Assembly: GCF_954871325.1 (NCBI RefSeq)
Contig: NC_088777.1
Location: 2,234,509 to 2,298,508 of the forward strand
DNA length: 64,000 bases
DNA from: Gordionus sp. m RMFG-2023
Lineage: Eukaryota; Nematomorpha; Gordioida; Chordodea; Parachordodidae
Reading direction: 5' to 3'
Shown: positions 1 to 12,975 of the stretch, piece by piece
Layout of the letters: every line of letters starts with the position of its first letter
How positions within the stretch are numbered: the stretch's first letter is position 1
Program-made: the position numbers and the translations under genes
The notes under the pieces: generated by a model
The model's input: the letters and a program-made list of their open reading frames with translations, nothing else
Databases searched by the model: none
Told to the model about the DNA's origin: nothing

Positions 1-671
1 GTATAGATGAAACCCCTGTCTCCTCTAAGTAAATTAAAATAAACCCCCCAATAAGAATCGAAATACTAAATTTTTAATATTTTTTTTAAAAATAAAATCG
101 TCTAATATTAAATTTTTAGTAGGGGATACTGGGTTAGTCGAACCGATTTCTACAAAATTGGCTATAGCTACTGTTTATTTTAGATAATATAAAAAATAAA
201 TATATGATTAGATACCTAAAACTATATATAATCTTTAAATAAAAATTTTTAATAATAAAATCATTTCTTTTAAATTGTATTTTTTTGTAAAAGTGAAAAT
301 TTTGTCCAACAAGACCCAATAGCCGGGTGAGGCAAACCATTTCCAGGGGCTTCCTAAACCATTGGTTTTTATAGACCATATTAAATTGAAATGCATTTTT
401 ATTTATTAATGATGATATGTATAGAATAATTTTAATGTTTTATTGTTCAAAATATATCATAATACTTATAAATTGAAGCTAATTATTTATAAAAATTGAA
501 ACTTAATTTTGGTTAATTTAATAAAAATTTTGAACATAAAAAAATAAATATCTTCAGGAGAGATTATGATTTCTTAGCATAAATCCTAAATACCAATCAT
601 AAACAGCCATGAAATTGCCTTTTGAAAATTTTGAAATTTTTTTTATTTTGCAAAAAAAAAAATTGAAATAA
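1..671. other. AT-rich DNA, no gene seen
   Basis: Homopolymer-rich A/T sequence. Short open frames here are low-complexity and show no domain, signal peptide or convincing splice context. Confidence 0.6.
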
Positions 672-923
672 GAATTGAAGGTAGAAAGTGTTGGTAAAGT
701 AGTAAAAATATCCACTCTAGTCAGTAATGCCAAACAAAATATTGCTCCAATATGGGTTCATGAAAAAGATAGATCAAAAATGGATCTAAAAGGCTATTGG
801 GTTAACGATTTGGCTATGATTGATGTAATAATCAGTGATGAGTCGATTGGTTTATACTCGCTGAAAAATAAAAAACCAGAGGATAAATCATATCAATTGG
901 CAAAAAGTACAAATTTATCATAA
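672..923 (+). CDS. Exon-like open frame, unrecognised protein fragment
   Basis: An open frame of about 83 codons with more balanced amino-acid composition than the surrounding A/T-rich frames, including the segment IAPIWVHEKDRSKMDLKGYW and a C-terminal stop at 921-923. It has no ATG at its 5' end. It is preceded by a T-rich stretch and AG dinucleotides near 670-681, so it could be an internal or last exon whose upstream exon is outside or unrecognised. It lies about 0.55 kb upstream of a secreted-type gene on the same strand and could belong to the same transcript. No family is recognised. Function is unknown. Confidence 0.3.
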   Translation, partial: ELKVESVGKVVKISTLVSNAKQNIAPIWVHEKDRSKMDLKGYWVNDLAMIDVIISDESIGLYSLKNKKPEDKSYQLAKSTNLS

Positions 924-1478
924 GATTCCTAAATAATGTTTCTCCTTAATAATATGTAATCAGGTAATATCTATCGAATTTGCCTTTTAATTTTTTTTTT
1001 ATAATATGCCTCATTAGGGATATTAAGGCTATTATTTCTTTCATAGGAAATAGGTGGTATTGTTTCTTTTTTACTGGCAAAATAAATATAATACATATTT
1101 TAAAATAAATTAAAACTGACACAAAAAAATAAAAACCTTACCAAATCAGTAAGGAAAATTTAAAATAATTGGTTAAATATTTATAATATCCTGACAGAAA
1201 TATCATCAATATTTTAAAGAAATTTCCCAAAAAGTATTTTGTGTTTTCTTTCTAATATTTAAAAAAAAATATCCTTAATAATATGATTATTAAATGCTTA
1301 AGATATTTGTACTTTAAAAATTTAACTTTAATATTTGATTATTTATTGGTCCTATCCTAAGGCAAATTTATAATTCTCATTAATAGGTAATAAAACGGCA
1401 TATATATTTTTTTATTAAAATAAGAAGATTTAATGTAATAAATTATATTCAAAAAATAATGGAAGGAAGGGGGTAAAA
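924..1478. other. AT-rich spacer
   Basis: No coding or repeat signal was recognised between the two exon-like frames. Confidence 0.5.
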
Positions 1479-2725
1479 TTGTATAATATTTATTCTTGCT
1501 TTTGTTCATTCATAATAATATTATTCCTTTGTATTTTATTTATAGTCACACGATTCGAAAAAAAAGTTAAATATGGAGATTCACTTGTTTTTAGTTGGTC
1601 AGTTTCCGAATATTTAGCACCTAATAGCTTTGAACCCCTTCTTCAAGTGAAATCACCAGATAATTATCCCAAATTAATAGATCTCACAATCGAAGGTAAT
1701 GATTTTATGTTCAACATAAGCAAAGAGGTTCCAACAGGAATTTATAAAGTAATGATCGATGAAGTTCTTGTAGCAGAAATTGACTTAGAAGTGGAAGGTT
1801 AGTTAAAAAATAATCTATTTTTATATGCCATTTTTTTATTTGCACTAGTTAACTGGCTATGATATTTATTAAAGCGTGCCCCTATCAGAATTCGGCTAGT
1901 GGATTAAAAAACCTTTTCTCTGACATGGTTTAATTTTAGGAATTAGATCTCATCAAGAGTAAGTATCAAATACGCGATTTAGCTCAGCTATACGTTATAC
2001 ATCGCTAAGCGATAGCAAAGCAAAGCTATACAATCTAAAAATATCATTTCATAATTTAAGCAGCGCCATGCGATGTTTTGTTATTTTCGTGCTTGCTATA
2101 AAGGAGAGCTTTAGTAATGATATAGTCGCGAACCTATTTACTGGTCTAACCTTGATTATTTTTTTAAAATTAAATTTGGCGCATTTATGAGTGATATATT
2201 CCAAAAAATAGTGGAAACTGTTTGAACTAGCATAAATACATTTCAACGTAAGAGCTCTCTAATTTTCTATTATTATATAGTATTTAGCTATATAAAAATG
2301 TTTCAACTTACTAAATTAGGTGTTGAGCTCAAAGCATAATAAATTAAGTTCGCGCCGCTCTATTTAACTCTCTTTGTGTCCATTTATAGATATTTTTGAC
2401 GAATTTTTATAAACACATATTAATTTTTTTTTCATAATTATTTAGGTGATATCGCGGATGCTTCAGCATGTAATTCCTACAACAGAAATGTCGAGTTTAA
2501 TATAAGCGAATTAAATACGACTAAATCAGATTGGGATGCTTCAAGAGTTTACTATTTGAAGGATTACTCGATGTATGATATTGTTTTCAAAGTATATTCT
2601 ATTTAAATGACAACAAGTTGACAGTAGGTATTAGATATAATAAGGAATACCTCGAGATGTACGAGTTCGTAATTCCACGACTAGGACCCATTTTCAGATT
2701 TAATGTGATTAACACATGTGCTTAA
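1479..2725 (+). pseudogene. Secreted-type extracellular protein gene, two exons, probably broken
   Basis: Exon a (1479-1797) reads as a signal-peptide-like hydrophobic segment (about residues 8-23, rich in I, L, F and C) followed by a soluble beta-rich segment containing SPDNYPKLIDLTIEGNDF. It ends at a good donor, GAAG/GTTAGT, in phase 1. Exon b starts at 2446 after ATTATTTAG, also in phase 1, so the frame joins exactly. Exon b continues with a cysteine (ASACNSYN), an N-glycosylation sequon (NTT) and WDASRVYYLKDYSMYDIVFK. Two defects are visible. The frame opens with TTG rather than ATG. Near 2592-2597 the frame meets TAA at 2604, while the next frame stays open with sensible sequence (LTVGIRYNKEYLEMYEFVIP) to TAA at 2723-2725. 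Both could be mutations or assembly errors. An alternative start is ATG at 1459 with a 66-bp intron. The fold is inferred as an Ig-like beta-sandwich from composition only. Family not recognised. Confidence 0.5.
1798..2445 (+). other. Intron of the secreted-type gene
   Basis: Bounded by GTTAGT and ATTTAG. It holds no second gene that I can see. Confidence 0.45.
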
Positions 2726-2753
2726 ATTGATATACTTTATTTCTAGATTTAAA

Positions 2754-2964
2754 TTTTAATTCGCTAATTAATGGCTAAATAGCAAAAAAAAAACAACTTT
2801 AAATTGATAATATTTTGCTATTCGCTTGGATATATTTATAGCTTTTAAAATGATTTTGATTTTAATTCGCTAATTAATGGCTAAATAGCAAAAAAAAACA
2901 ACTTTAAATTGATAATATTTTACTATTCCTTTGGATATATTTATAGCTTTTAAAATGATTTTAA
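2754..2964. repeat. Tandem duplication, two units of about 106 bp
   Basis: Two adjacent, nearly identical copies begin with TTTTAATTCGCTAATTAATG at 2754 and 2860. Only a few substitutions separate them, so the duplication is recent relative to other repeats here. Confidence 0.85.
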
Positions 2965-3009
2965 TTTTGAATTAAACCTAATTCAATAAAAAATAATAAT
3001 ATTTGTTTA

Positions 3010-3382
3010 AGGCTGTGTCATAAATGCTTTTTAGAAAAAAAACCTCAAAATTTATAAAATTTTCTATAAATTAATAAAATTATGAAAACATGTCCTAAAT
3101 CCTACATTATTTTTTTTTAATAATGAAAAAAATAAAAAACTGAAAAAAAACAAAAATATTAAATACAAAAAAACATAATTTACTTAATATTTTACTCACT
3201 AGTTCCCATATAAATATTTTTTATTAAAATTTATTAGATTCAAAAAAAAAAAATTTTTGTAAATAATGAAATATGATTTAGAACACCATTTAATATTTGC
3301 ATTAAGAATAGCTTATTTTCCTTAATTTCTTCGAAATTTATAAATTTATTTATTAATATTTTTTAGATTTAGGACACAGCCT
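3010..3382. mobile_element. MITE with 16-bp terminal inverted repeats
   Basis: The left end AGGCTGTGTCATAAAT is matched by the reverse complement of the right end, AGGCTGTGTCCTAAAT. Length is 373 bp, AT-rich and non-coding. The inverted match extends outwards through GTTTA/TAAAC, so the exact target duplication is unclear. It is a non-autonomous DNA transposon of unassigned superfamily, lying between two exon-like segments. Confidence 0.75.
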
Positions 3383-3644
3383 AAACAAAACTAATCATTG
3401 ATTATAAGTATTAGTACGAATTTCGTAAATCGATTTTTTAAATATATATATCACGCTATAAATAGTAAAATAAAATCCTATTAAAATCTATCAGATAATA
3501 TAAAATTTAATTTATTACACATTAGATTACATCAATATTTAAATAATTTGAATTTAATTTTATATTTTAAACTTATAATTTATCACAAAAAATTGTCTTA
3601 TAGTTTAGAAATTCATAATTATAATGACTTTTAATTGAATTTAG

Positions 3645-3745
3645 GTAATTATTACGCGAAAGATGGAGAAATAATAAATATTCACATAGAATTTCCAATT
3701 GTATTCGTCAAAGAAATTTTTATAAGGGTTATTTTTTCAGTGTAA
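3645..3745 (+). CDS. Possible last exon of a secreted-type protein
   Basis: Starts after TTGAATTTAG with GT in phase 1, the same phase as the exon at 2446. It reads GNYYAKDGEIINIHIEF and onward to TAA at 3743. The pattern of alternating hydrophobic residues looks like extracellular beta strands. It could be an alternative 3' exon of the gene at 1479-2725 or a leftover from a second copy. It is short and based only on splice-site and composition cues. Confidence 0.25.
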
Positions 3746-6700
3746 TCTTGTATTTAGGTCGAAACAATATTTTATGATAATACATAGATCTTAAATGTTT
3801 TAATTTAATTCTTATTATAAAAAATGAGTTTATTCCAGCAATATCGATCGAGCATATTGGTAATTTTATTTTTACCTTTTATAATACATATATATATATA
3901 TATATATATTCAAAAAATAATAATTTTTAACATTTAAATAGAAAATATCATTTCAATTCAAATTAAAATGCGTAATAAAAATAATATTATACAAATACAC
4001 AACTCTGAGCTAATACTAATTTGTAAGCGAAATATTATTTGTAAATATAAATAATATTTAACGATTTTTTGAACAACTTTTAGCTAAGTTTAATGTTTAA
4101 AAAATATTGGAATGCCACGTCACTTAGTTATCGTTAAAATAAAATCTGAATTGCCTTGTTCATATCCTATGGACTCTTTGCCTATTAGTACAATTATTTA
4201 TATGCGAATATTATATTTTATAAATAATATTTTCGCATAACCCTTTATGAGATTTATTAGTAGGAGATACCAAATAAATCTTGTCAATAAGCTAATGAAT
4301 TGACTTTTGGGCACTTTCTGCCATAAGAAAGGTTGGTAAGGATAGAGTTCCCCAAAATGGCAATTTTTTGTATAAATTTTCCTTTGCATATTAAGCTCAA
4401 TTTCCGATAATTTTTTTTAATATTCTAATCATATTAATATATAATATTGCAAAACTAGATTTCAAAGATCATAATTTATTAATGATAATTATTTACATTA
4501 ATTTGTGAATAAGGAAGAATAGCTGCTTACAGAACGTAAGATAATATAATTCGAAAAATATTTGCGCTCACTTTAAAAAATGTAAAATATGAAGTATTTT
4601 ATAATGGTAAATTAAAATGTTTAGCTAAATCAATTGTAAATATTATTATGAATAAATTCATAAATAAAAATTAATATGATAATTTAAATATATTATTTTA
4701 TAAATCTTAATTTTGCAATAAAATATTTCTTTCACATTTAAATCTTCTACTCTTTGTATTCCTCCTTTGCGAAAGTTTTATGAGTATTATTTTTGTTAAA
4801 TGAATGTAATGTTACTTTGATTTAATGGAGATGTGGTTTCAGATACTAATTAATTTTAAACAAGAGCTTTATCAAATATTGAATATAGACAGAAATATCA
4901 ACATTCGGTAGCTTTAAAAATAAAACTTAATCCCAAAATCAAGGGAAGATTTCAAATATCATATGAAAACTACAGGCATACCATTAATCTATTTCACGTC
5001 TTAGGTATTAAAATGTATTGTACTGATATATAATAAATTTCTTTTCTTTCGCTTTTGTTCCTTTTGTTTTCTATCTATCAAGATCTTTTATCTCCCCGTC
5101 ACTTATCGTTGACTTATATTTCCTCCTAAAGATTTTTTATATCCATTTTTAATATTCACACTATTCTCAACATGTTCTCATCTATATATAAATATTGAAT
5201 TTCTAAATAAATCTCAAGGAATTATTGATAAATTTAGAATCTCAGAACATAAAAATCTCTCTAAATTTAAAATCTTATCATATTTTTATATTCAATAAAT
5301 TAGTTAATTTCTATAATACCCTTATTAAAATACCAATTATTTCACAAAATTTTTTGATATCTATATAGCCTAGTCCCTAAATTTATATTCAAAACAAAAA
5401 AATAGATGTAGAGAAGCAATCGCTAAAAATAAAAGGGGGGCAAGAAATACAACAATACCTTTATATTTAAAAATGGGAAAGAAACGAAAAAAATAGAGGT
5501 AACCGAAACGGCTCGGTTTAAAGACGCGGGAATTCGAGAGATCATTTATAATATATTTGTGTATACTTGTATTTGATGGCATCTATGAATGGCTGCACCA
5601 GTCCTATCACTAGGATTTTATTTGGTCCTTTTCGAATTTGTGCTGACCCAAGGATCCTTAAATCTAATACTTCGAACTCATTGTTCAGGGTAGGTTTTTA
5701 ATTGCAAAAAAATACACATATTTTATAAATAGACAAATTACAACATTTTGGGCCACCCTTAACACATAAAACTAAGTTTTTAAATCCAATATGTAGAGGG
5801 GTGCTTAGCCCTTATATTTAAAAAGAAGTCTGCTAAGTATTAAAAGCATGTATAAAAAATTTACCGAATCCAAGCTATTTTGTCGGCCTACCAAAATAAT
5901 TCTACATTTTAAGGAATAAACCGGTATATCAATAGATATCTACAACTATAGTATTATTGGTTGGCATGATCATAATTTATTGCTATATTATTCTTTTTTT
6001 AATTTTATTTTTTGTAAAAGTGAATTTGATTAATGAGCCTTCAATCTGGGTAAAGTTGAAACTACCATCCTTCTAAACCATCTAATCTTCTGCCTCATTA
6101 TTGATAAAAATACCGCTAACTTCTTCTTAAGATTGATATTATAGAATAATTTTAATGCTTGATTGTATTTATAACTATAAAATAAAACATAGTCAAAAAA
6201 TTATAACTTATTTTGTAATTTTATAATCATTTTTGACTTTATACTAAGTTTTTTACATTTTTTTTATAATATCCCATGAAATTCGATAAAATTTTACCAC
6301 AACTAGTTACAAGTTACTTTTTAGATAGAAACCCCCTATTATATTACCTTTGCAAAATGATATCTATAGACATCATAAATATATAACTTTCTAAAATTCT
6401 AAAAGAGAGTTAAACTTTGCAATAAAAATTAAATTGTTATTTTAATATTTTCATAAATTATATACACTTTCTCAAATTTCTTATCCAAATTTTATGTTTT
6501 AAATCTTAAATAGTTATTTATTATAAATATTATATGTGTAAATGCACACTACTGAAATCTCTATTAGGCAGAAATCTAAATATCCTATATTTAAAATTAG
6601 CTTAAATTTTATATAATTATTCCCTTATTTTATATTCCCCTTAGGAAACAATTTTAAACGGGTAAAAATTTGATTTAGTTGTAGTTGTGTATTGATATAT

Positions 6701-7073
6701 ATATATATATAGCAAATTTTACTCATGTTTGGGTTATAATTATAAAAATATACATATAATGCACAATTTGAGAAATGTTTCTAATGAAATTTTTTTTGAA
6801 GACTATTTATTTTGGTATAATATAGGGTGACTTATTTCTAATAAAAATAAGATGCCTCAACTAGCCATAATTTTTATTGGTTGTTATATCTGTTTATCCT
6901 TTAGAGAAAAGAATATCGTTCCTTCTTTTATTTGCTCAATGACTCAAATAGGTTTAAAACATAAATCATTGGTAATTGTTACTTAAAATATCATTACTCC
7001 CTATAATCCATATGTAAGAACAATAAATATTCAATGGATTCTTACGTCTGTTCTCTAATTTAAGGAATACTAT
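3746..7073. other. AT-rich intergenic DNA
   Basis: No gene recognised. It contains a TA dinucleotide tract near 3890-3909 and one copy of a dispersed 80-bp repeat at 5576. The open frames here are short and low-complexity. Confidence 0.55.
5576..5655. repeat. Dispersed 80-bp repeat, copy 1
   Basis: About 80 bp beginning ATGGCATCTATGAATGGCTG recurs at 12976 with about six differences by eye, while flanks on both sides are unrelated. It is markedly more GC-rich than its surroundings and contains a short hairpin (TCCTATCACTAGGA). Identity unknown. Confidence 0.75.
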
Positions 7074-7577
7074 TTGTGGTTTACTCTCAAATTTTTACAG
7101 AGCCAATTTATTTTCATGGAGAATTTATATATATTTCTTTCTATGATCAAAAAAATAATATATAATTTATCGAAGAGAATATTTTTCCTTAGGAAAAGCT
7201 TCGTCTCATGCTCCCATTATACCCAGTCTATTATTTTAAACTCATTTGTTCTTATATTAAAATTGTTAAGTGAATACTTAATAGAATTTTACGAGAGTTT
7301 ATATATTTTAAAAATTAGATACTTTGGAGAGATATTACGATCTCAATGGAAAGAAATCAAAGATTTTTTGATGAAAGCAAATGGGGTTAATGCGGAAGAA
7401 GCGATGATAGCCGTAAATAATGAAAATGATAATGATTTCAAAATTAAAGATGAAGATGAATATTTATTTTTAGAGGTTAGGAGGATGATTAGAGAAAATA
7501 TGATCATCGAAATTACATTTGGGAAGTACAAGATCTTGACCGTTACCCTTACTCCTATAGTTATGAAAAAATTATGA
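7074..7577 (+). CDS. 167-codon ORF, hypothetical
   Basis: An ORF of 167 codons, unusually long for this AT-rich region. The first half is hydrophobic and rich in I, L, F, Y and S. The second half is charged (SQWKEIKDFLMKANGVNAEE, then an acidic run KIKDEDEYLF) and looks more like real protein. The stop codon lies in the first unit of a 28-bp tandem repeat. No domain recognised. Given the base composition, chance or a decayed transposon frame is possible. Confidence 0.3.
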   Translation: MWFTLKFLQSQFIFMENLYIFLSMIKKIIYNLSKRIFFLRKSFVSCSHYTQSIILNSFVLILKLLSEYLIEFYESLYILKIRYFGEILRSQWKEIKDFLMKANGVNAEEAMIAVNNENDNDFKIKDEDEYLFLEVRRMIRENMIIEITFGKYKILTVTLTPIVMKKL

Positions 7578-7655
7578 TAATTAATTTTTTTTAAAAAAAT
7601 TATGATAATTAATTTTTTTTAAAAAAATTATGATAATTAATTTTTTTTAAAAAAT
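7565..7655. repeat. Three tandem 28-29-bp units
   Basis: Three consecutive near-perfect copies of a unit starting TTATGATAATTAATTTTTTT, with no obvious function. Confidence 0.9.
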
Positions 7656-7926
7656 ATCTTATTTATAATATAATCTACTTTGAAAAAACAATGGATGAGC
7701 CATCATTTAATTGTGTACATCTCCATAATCATTATAAAATTTATTTAGAGATATTATCAGCGTGTCTACATTATAACAAAATAATAAGACAACAGGCCTA
7801 GACATATATTTTTAATAGACTAAATCCTCACCTCTATTCCTGTTCGTGCAGACACTTTTAATAGATTGATGTTAACGAAGAATAATATATATAACAGAGC
7901 TTATTATTTCTAAATTTATTTTTCTA

Positions 7927-8150
7927 GAGGTTGTTATTCTAAAGAGCAAACAACGTTCCGCACTTTTGGTAGAAGATAAATACAATAGCTCAGAAATTGA
8001 ATGAATAATCATTGAAGAATCCAATGAAATCAGGGACTCCATGCATCGCCTTCCTATAAAAGCAGGTGGCGAATTAGACGGATTGGTAGTTGTCAACCAA
8101 GGGCGCAAAATAATCAAGGCATGGTTCGTCATTTCTTTGGGTAATATTAT
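7927..8150 (+). other. Exon-like segment, unrecognised
   Basis: After TTTTTCTAG the plus frame reads EVVILKSKQRSALLVEDKYN, meets one TGA near 8005, then continues ESNEIRDSMHRLPIKAGGEL and DGLVVVNQGRKIIKAWFV to a possible donor TTTGG/GTAAT near 8140. GC content and residue mix stand out from the neighbourhood. It could be a decayed host exon or part of a transposon. No family assigned. Confidence 0.25.
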
Positions 8151-9046
8151 AATAGATGCTTTTTAGTGGTACATCAAAAAAATATTAGATACTTTAATTT
8201 TAATTAATTATTTAAAGTTATTTAAAATAAAAGCTTTTTATAATTTATTTTATATTTTTAAAAAACTAAAAAATTATACAAGATTATATAACATATGATC
8301 CGATTTGAAGAAAATTTAGTAAATATCAATATAGAAATTATAAGTATGTGTATGAACGAGGTAAATGTAACAATACTTTAATTACTATAAATCTAATAAT
8401 ATCATAACACATTAAAGAGACTACTCAATTATCTAGTATATACTTATTCATTTAGTTAATTTTTAAATTATAAATTTACATATGACATATTTTTGGATTT
8501 CCTTAAAATTACAATTTGAATTTATTTATCTTAATAATTGTTAAATATTTCATAAACATTTAAATAAATTCCTTAATTATCTATATAATATTTGTAAAAT
8601 TTTAATAATATGTAAAAAGATATAACATGTTTTTTAATATATGATAAATAACATTAAAAGAAAAATATTTTAACGAATCAATGAGTATTTTGTATGTATA
8701 TGTGATATAAATTATATAATTTATTTTAAGCTCACTTCAAAATTTAAAATTTAGCCATAGAAATCTAAATTAGGCATTTTGCACACCTAAGTAATTATAA
8801 TTAAAAAATATCTTAAAAAAAATTGTATCTATACTTAAATATATTTGTTAAAAGTTGTATCGGTATGCAGATCCTTTAAAAAAAATAGATATAGAAACAT
8901 TTTTAGACTATGTATATGTAGCTAGAACTTATTAAAAGGATATTATTTCATAATTATATAAAAATAGTCTAGGCTATCATATTTATCCAATCATGTTTTT
9001 TATACCAATATTTATAATAACAAATTCATCCAACAATATTTTTTTG
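8151..9046. other. AT-rich DNA
   Basis: No gene or clear repeat recognised. It may include decayed 5' parts of the Helitron remnant that follows. Confidence 0.5.
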
Positions 9047-9480
9047 AATCGTTATACTATTCCATGTAAAAAATATATATTGTTAAAGATCAATGCTCAT
9101 ATTCACGCAGAAATTTGTAAGTCTATAAAATCAGTTAATTATATATTTGAATATGTTTATAAGTTTATGTAGAAATTCTTTATCATTATGGATTTACAAA
9201 TTACTATTGTGGAAACCAAGAAAAAAACGATAAAACATTATCATTTTTAGAATGCGTTATATTTATCCTAATTCTGGTGAAAGATTCTTCCATCGATTAT
9301 TACTACTTCATGTAAAGAAGGTGATGAGTTTTGCTAATTAGAAAACTGTTAATGGAGATATTGCGTACTTTTAAAGAGGCAGATTTTAAAATAGATTTAT
9401 TATTAGATGATACAGAAAAGAAACTATGCTTAGAAGAAGGATCATTGTATTAGCGTTCATAACTTAAGAGCATGTTTGCC
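9047..9480 (+). mobile_element. Helitron Rep/helicase remnant
   Basis: Plus-strand peptides match the conserved pattern of Helitron Rep/helicase proteins in the right order. NRYTIPCKKYILLKINAHIH with EICKSIKSVNYIFEYVYK (9047-9163) corresponds to the block usually read as NRYVVPYNPYLL..NAHINVE..N...KYLFKYVYKG. Then NSGERFFHRLLLLHVKKVMS (from about 9267) corresponds to GERFYLRLLLLHV. The following segment, EADFKIDLLLDDTEKKLCLE, matches the TFKEAA..LGLL..D..W..CLEEA region. The pieces sit in at least two frames, with in-frame stops at about 9341 and 9374, so this is an inactive DNA-transposon fossil. The termini (5' TC, 3' hairpin plus CTRR) were not located. Confidence 0.75.
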
Positions 9481-11442
9481 TTTATCTGCATATTTTTGTC
9501 TGAAAATCCTACCCATATTATTTTAAAAATATATCAATTTTACTTATAGATTTCATAGTTGCTCATATCTCATTAGATAAGCAAATTCATAATTCCATAA
9601 TCAAATAATATAATAAATCTCTGATTCACTTGCCATTCTTGATAAGCTATAGCTTATATAATTTTATTTTGGCTCTGAAGTCTTCGTGTATGGAAATCTG
9701 CAGAAAGGCTAGTTATAGTGAGTGTATATATATATAATAGATCAAATAAAGTAAATGTGATCATTATTTAAATATTACATACATTTAAATTAATGAATGA
9801 TTGAATAAAAGTTTTCAATAACCTTAACCAAATGTCTCCTTATCGTTAGCAGTCCTGCGATTTGACTTCCATTTCTTAATATATGGATAAGTCAAATGAC
9901 TGAGAAAATCCTTTTAACATTTATCATGATAATTGGAAATATTTATTATGTAACTTGCAAGCCACATTATAATGAAATTTATAAAGTAAAAACTGGCTAC
10001 ACATTTGGCAAGATACAAGGAATTACTAATTCGTTTAATTTTCAATTTCCCTAAACTAATGTGAAGATCTGCTAGTGCTAGCTTCATTTTTCTAAATATT
10101 CCATACAGATAAGATATCATAAAAAGTGTAAAATTTAATATATTATTGCCAATTATTATAGTTATCTTATCAGCTTTGATCTTAACCTATTTGTTATATA
10201 GTCTATTAAAGAAGCAGTAATAAATTGATTTCCTTTGAGGCTGGAGTGCCCTTTGTTTTCTATGAGATTTATTAATCCAAACTTATTTATTTACCAATCT
10301 ATTTAACATGTTCTCTTTTATAAATAATTAATAAAAATATTTTAAAATTAAAGGAGATATAGAATTTACCGAGGATGTCCTTAAACACTTTTAGAGGACC
10401 AATCGTTCGCTTTATAGATTTATCAGCTTTATACAAACAGATAGTTCGTGTCCAATATATAACAAATTAGATAATTCATATAGAAGTATAGAATCTTATA
10501 AAACAATGCAAGATCTAATATGAATTCACAGCTTTCTAATTTAGTGGACCACCCTGTTTTTAGATTCAGTTGAATATTTAATATTAGCTATAAATAGCCA
10601 CATAATTATTCCAGCTTCTTTTACACTACTAAGACCTGATAGACACCCATTGTACATCAGGTGCTCTACCAATCTTCAACAACTGGATTCTTAAGTTAGA
10701 AGGTATTTATCTAAAGATTTTGAATTGGGCCTAAATTGCTTTAAAATGATTAACGCAAGATGGCTATTTACCATGATTTAAACTATGACAGGGTGCAATC
10801 GTTCGATATAGTGTGCAAAGGCGTGTTGCTATACTAGATTTTACACCAGTCCTAAACTGGGACCACCGCTAACAAATAACATCCAATTGGCAAGAAAATT
10901 ACAGCTAACCTGGCAGATTCAAAAAGAACCAGCATGGTTTGAACTGTCTCCTCTACATAAATATATATATAATCATCATCATAAAAGGACCCGAATATAA
11001 ATTTTACGTAAATAATCAAAGTCGATTTATATGACACATGCCAATTTCGTTGATCTCGTTCTGCTCCTAAAAATAAAAGCTTGCTATAACTTATACAATG
11101 TCATTTCCTTATTAATATTGGTTCCATTTTTTCTTAAGAAAACGATAAAAATTTTACAGATTTTGTTTATAAAATATTTTTTACCATGTTAATCTCATGA
11201 TAAAAAAATATTAAAAATTAACCTAAATTCCATTATAAAAATTTTTTTAAAATTCTTTGGAAGAGCGTACCGTGCAACCTATATTTTGAAATAAATATTT
11301 TGAAAATAGAAGCTGTGTTTTTTTTTCAAAAGTGTCCCTCCACCCAGACTACAGGCCTGGATTTCATATTTCATTTCTTAGATTTAATATATTGTTTCTC
11401 AATTTGTCTTAAAACATCATATTAAGAAACATAAAAAAATAG

Positions 11443-11452
11443 NNNNNNNNNN
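11443..11452. other. Assembly gap (10 N)
   Basis: Ten N characters mark a scaffold or consensus gap. The true missing length is not known from the sequence. Confidence 1.
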
Positions 11453-12975
11453 CTGATGTAATGTAGATGAGTATTTAGCATTTTTACCATAATTATTGAA
11501 AAGAAAAGCATAGCCCTAACAAATTATGGATCAATGTGCAGCCTAATCTAGCGTTGTTAAATAATCTAATTTTTGCGACTCCAAAACGGGTAAGTCAAAT
11601 TGATTTAGATCTTTGTTGAATCTCAATTTAAAGGTTTAACTCATTTATTTTGATTTCACATACCATATAAAGCAAATTGAGCTTCCTAGATTTAAAAAGA
11701 GTTATAATAATTATTTATGTGATATCTAATATATTTCGATTACCTCGTAATGCAGGAAGGTAAGATACCAGAATCAATGGTAAAGTGGTCAAATTAAAAT
11801 TTGAACACAACTTTGTTTTATTGAATAAAATACTAACATAATTATTTATTAATGAAAAACTAACCAATATAATATATGGGATATAAAAAATTTATCAGAA
11901 TTGCCACATTCTATGTGTCAATTATAGACACTTTAAATTTTAATTGTTTTTTTTAAACCTTTATGATTGTTTCTTTAAATTTTCATATAACAAACAAGCT
12001 ATTTATTAATGTTCCTTTAAAAAACAACTTATTTAGATATTGAACTGACGTTATTAATTTAACCCTATTTTTTTTTAAACTTTAATCAGTAAAAGCATTA
12101 TCCTTTAACCTATCACTTTCAACGGAGATAATTATTACGATACAAGTCGCTGTTGCATGAACGTCCAGTAATTTTTATTTTATAACCAATATACTTAAAT
12201 ATATTAAATCATTACGATAAATAGATCTGCAAAGTTAAAAAAAAATTCAAATTATGTCAAAACTAGTATACATTATTTTTCAAAAACATCAAATTTTTAG
12301 ATCTTTAACCTGTAAGGCAAAAAATGTGTTTATGTTAACTTTGTTACTCTGTCAATAGTTTAGTTCCCGACCTCACTTACTTATCGTTTCAGAGTTTTTT
12401 AATTAAGTTTTTGAAATTTCATAAAGAGATTGAGATGGGCTCAATATTTGAAATTAATTAATTTTTTTTTTAATTTTAAATTCTTGCAAAATTATATATA
12501 TATTTTTTTTTGCAAAACATATCTTAGTCCTTAGATAATAGTATAATAGTGGGATTTACAGTTACCCTGGAAAATAACCAGTGATTACACTTTCCCACAT
12601 TTCACTATTTCTAGTTTTTCTAGAAGTTTACATCATTTATTTTTTTATATTAAGACAATTTATCATATTCTTAAATAATTACGATTACAAATATTAAATA
12701 CCTGATAAAGAATTTTCTTATGATAAATTGACATGCTTAAAACCAATCCACATACTTATCCCTAGTAGGGAAAAAATATCTCCGCCCTATAATTTACCCA
12801 CCCTGAAACTCTTTCCCATATCCTCGTATGACCAACCTTTCACAATGTAAAACTAAGGATTAGATGATTTACCACACTGCGCTATTCCTATAATAATAAA
12901 TAAGGCCGATTTGGCTACCATACACTCCTTACCGTTATATTACTTTAATATTTTTAATTAATAAATTGCAACTCT

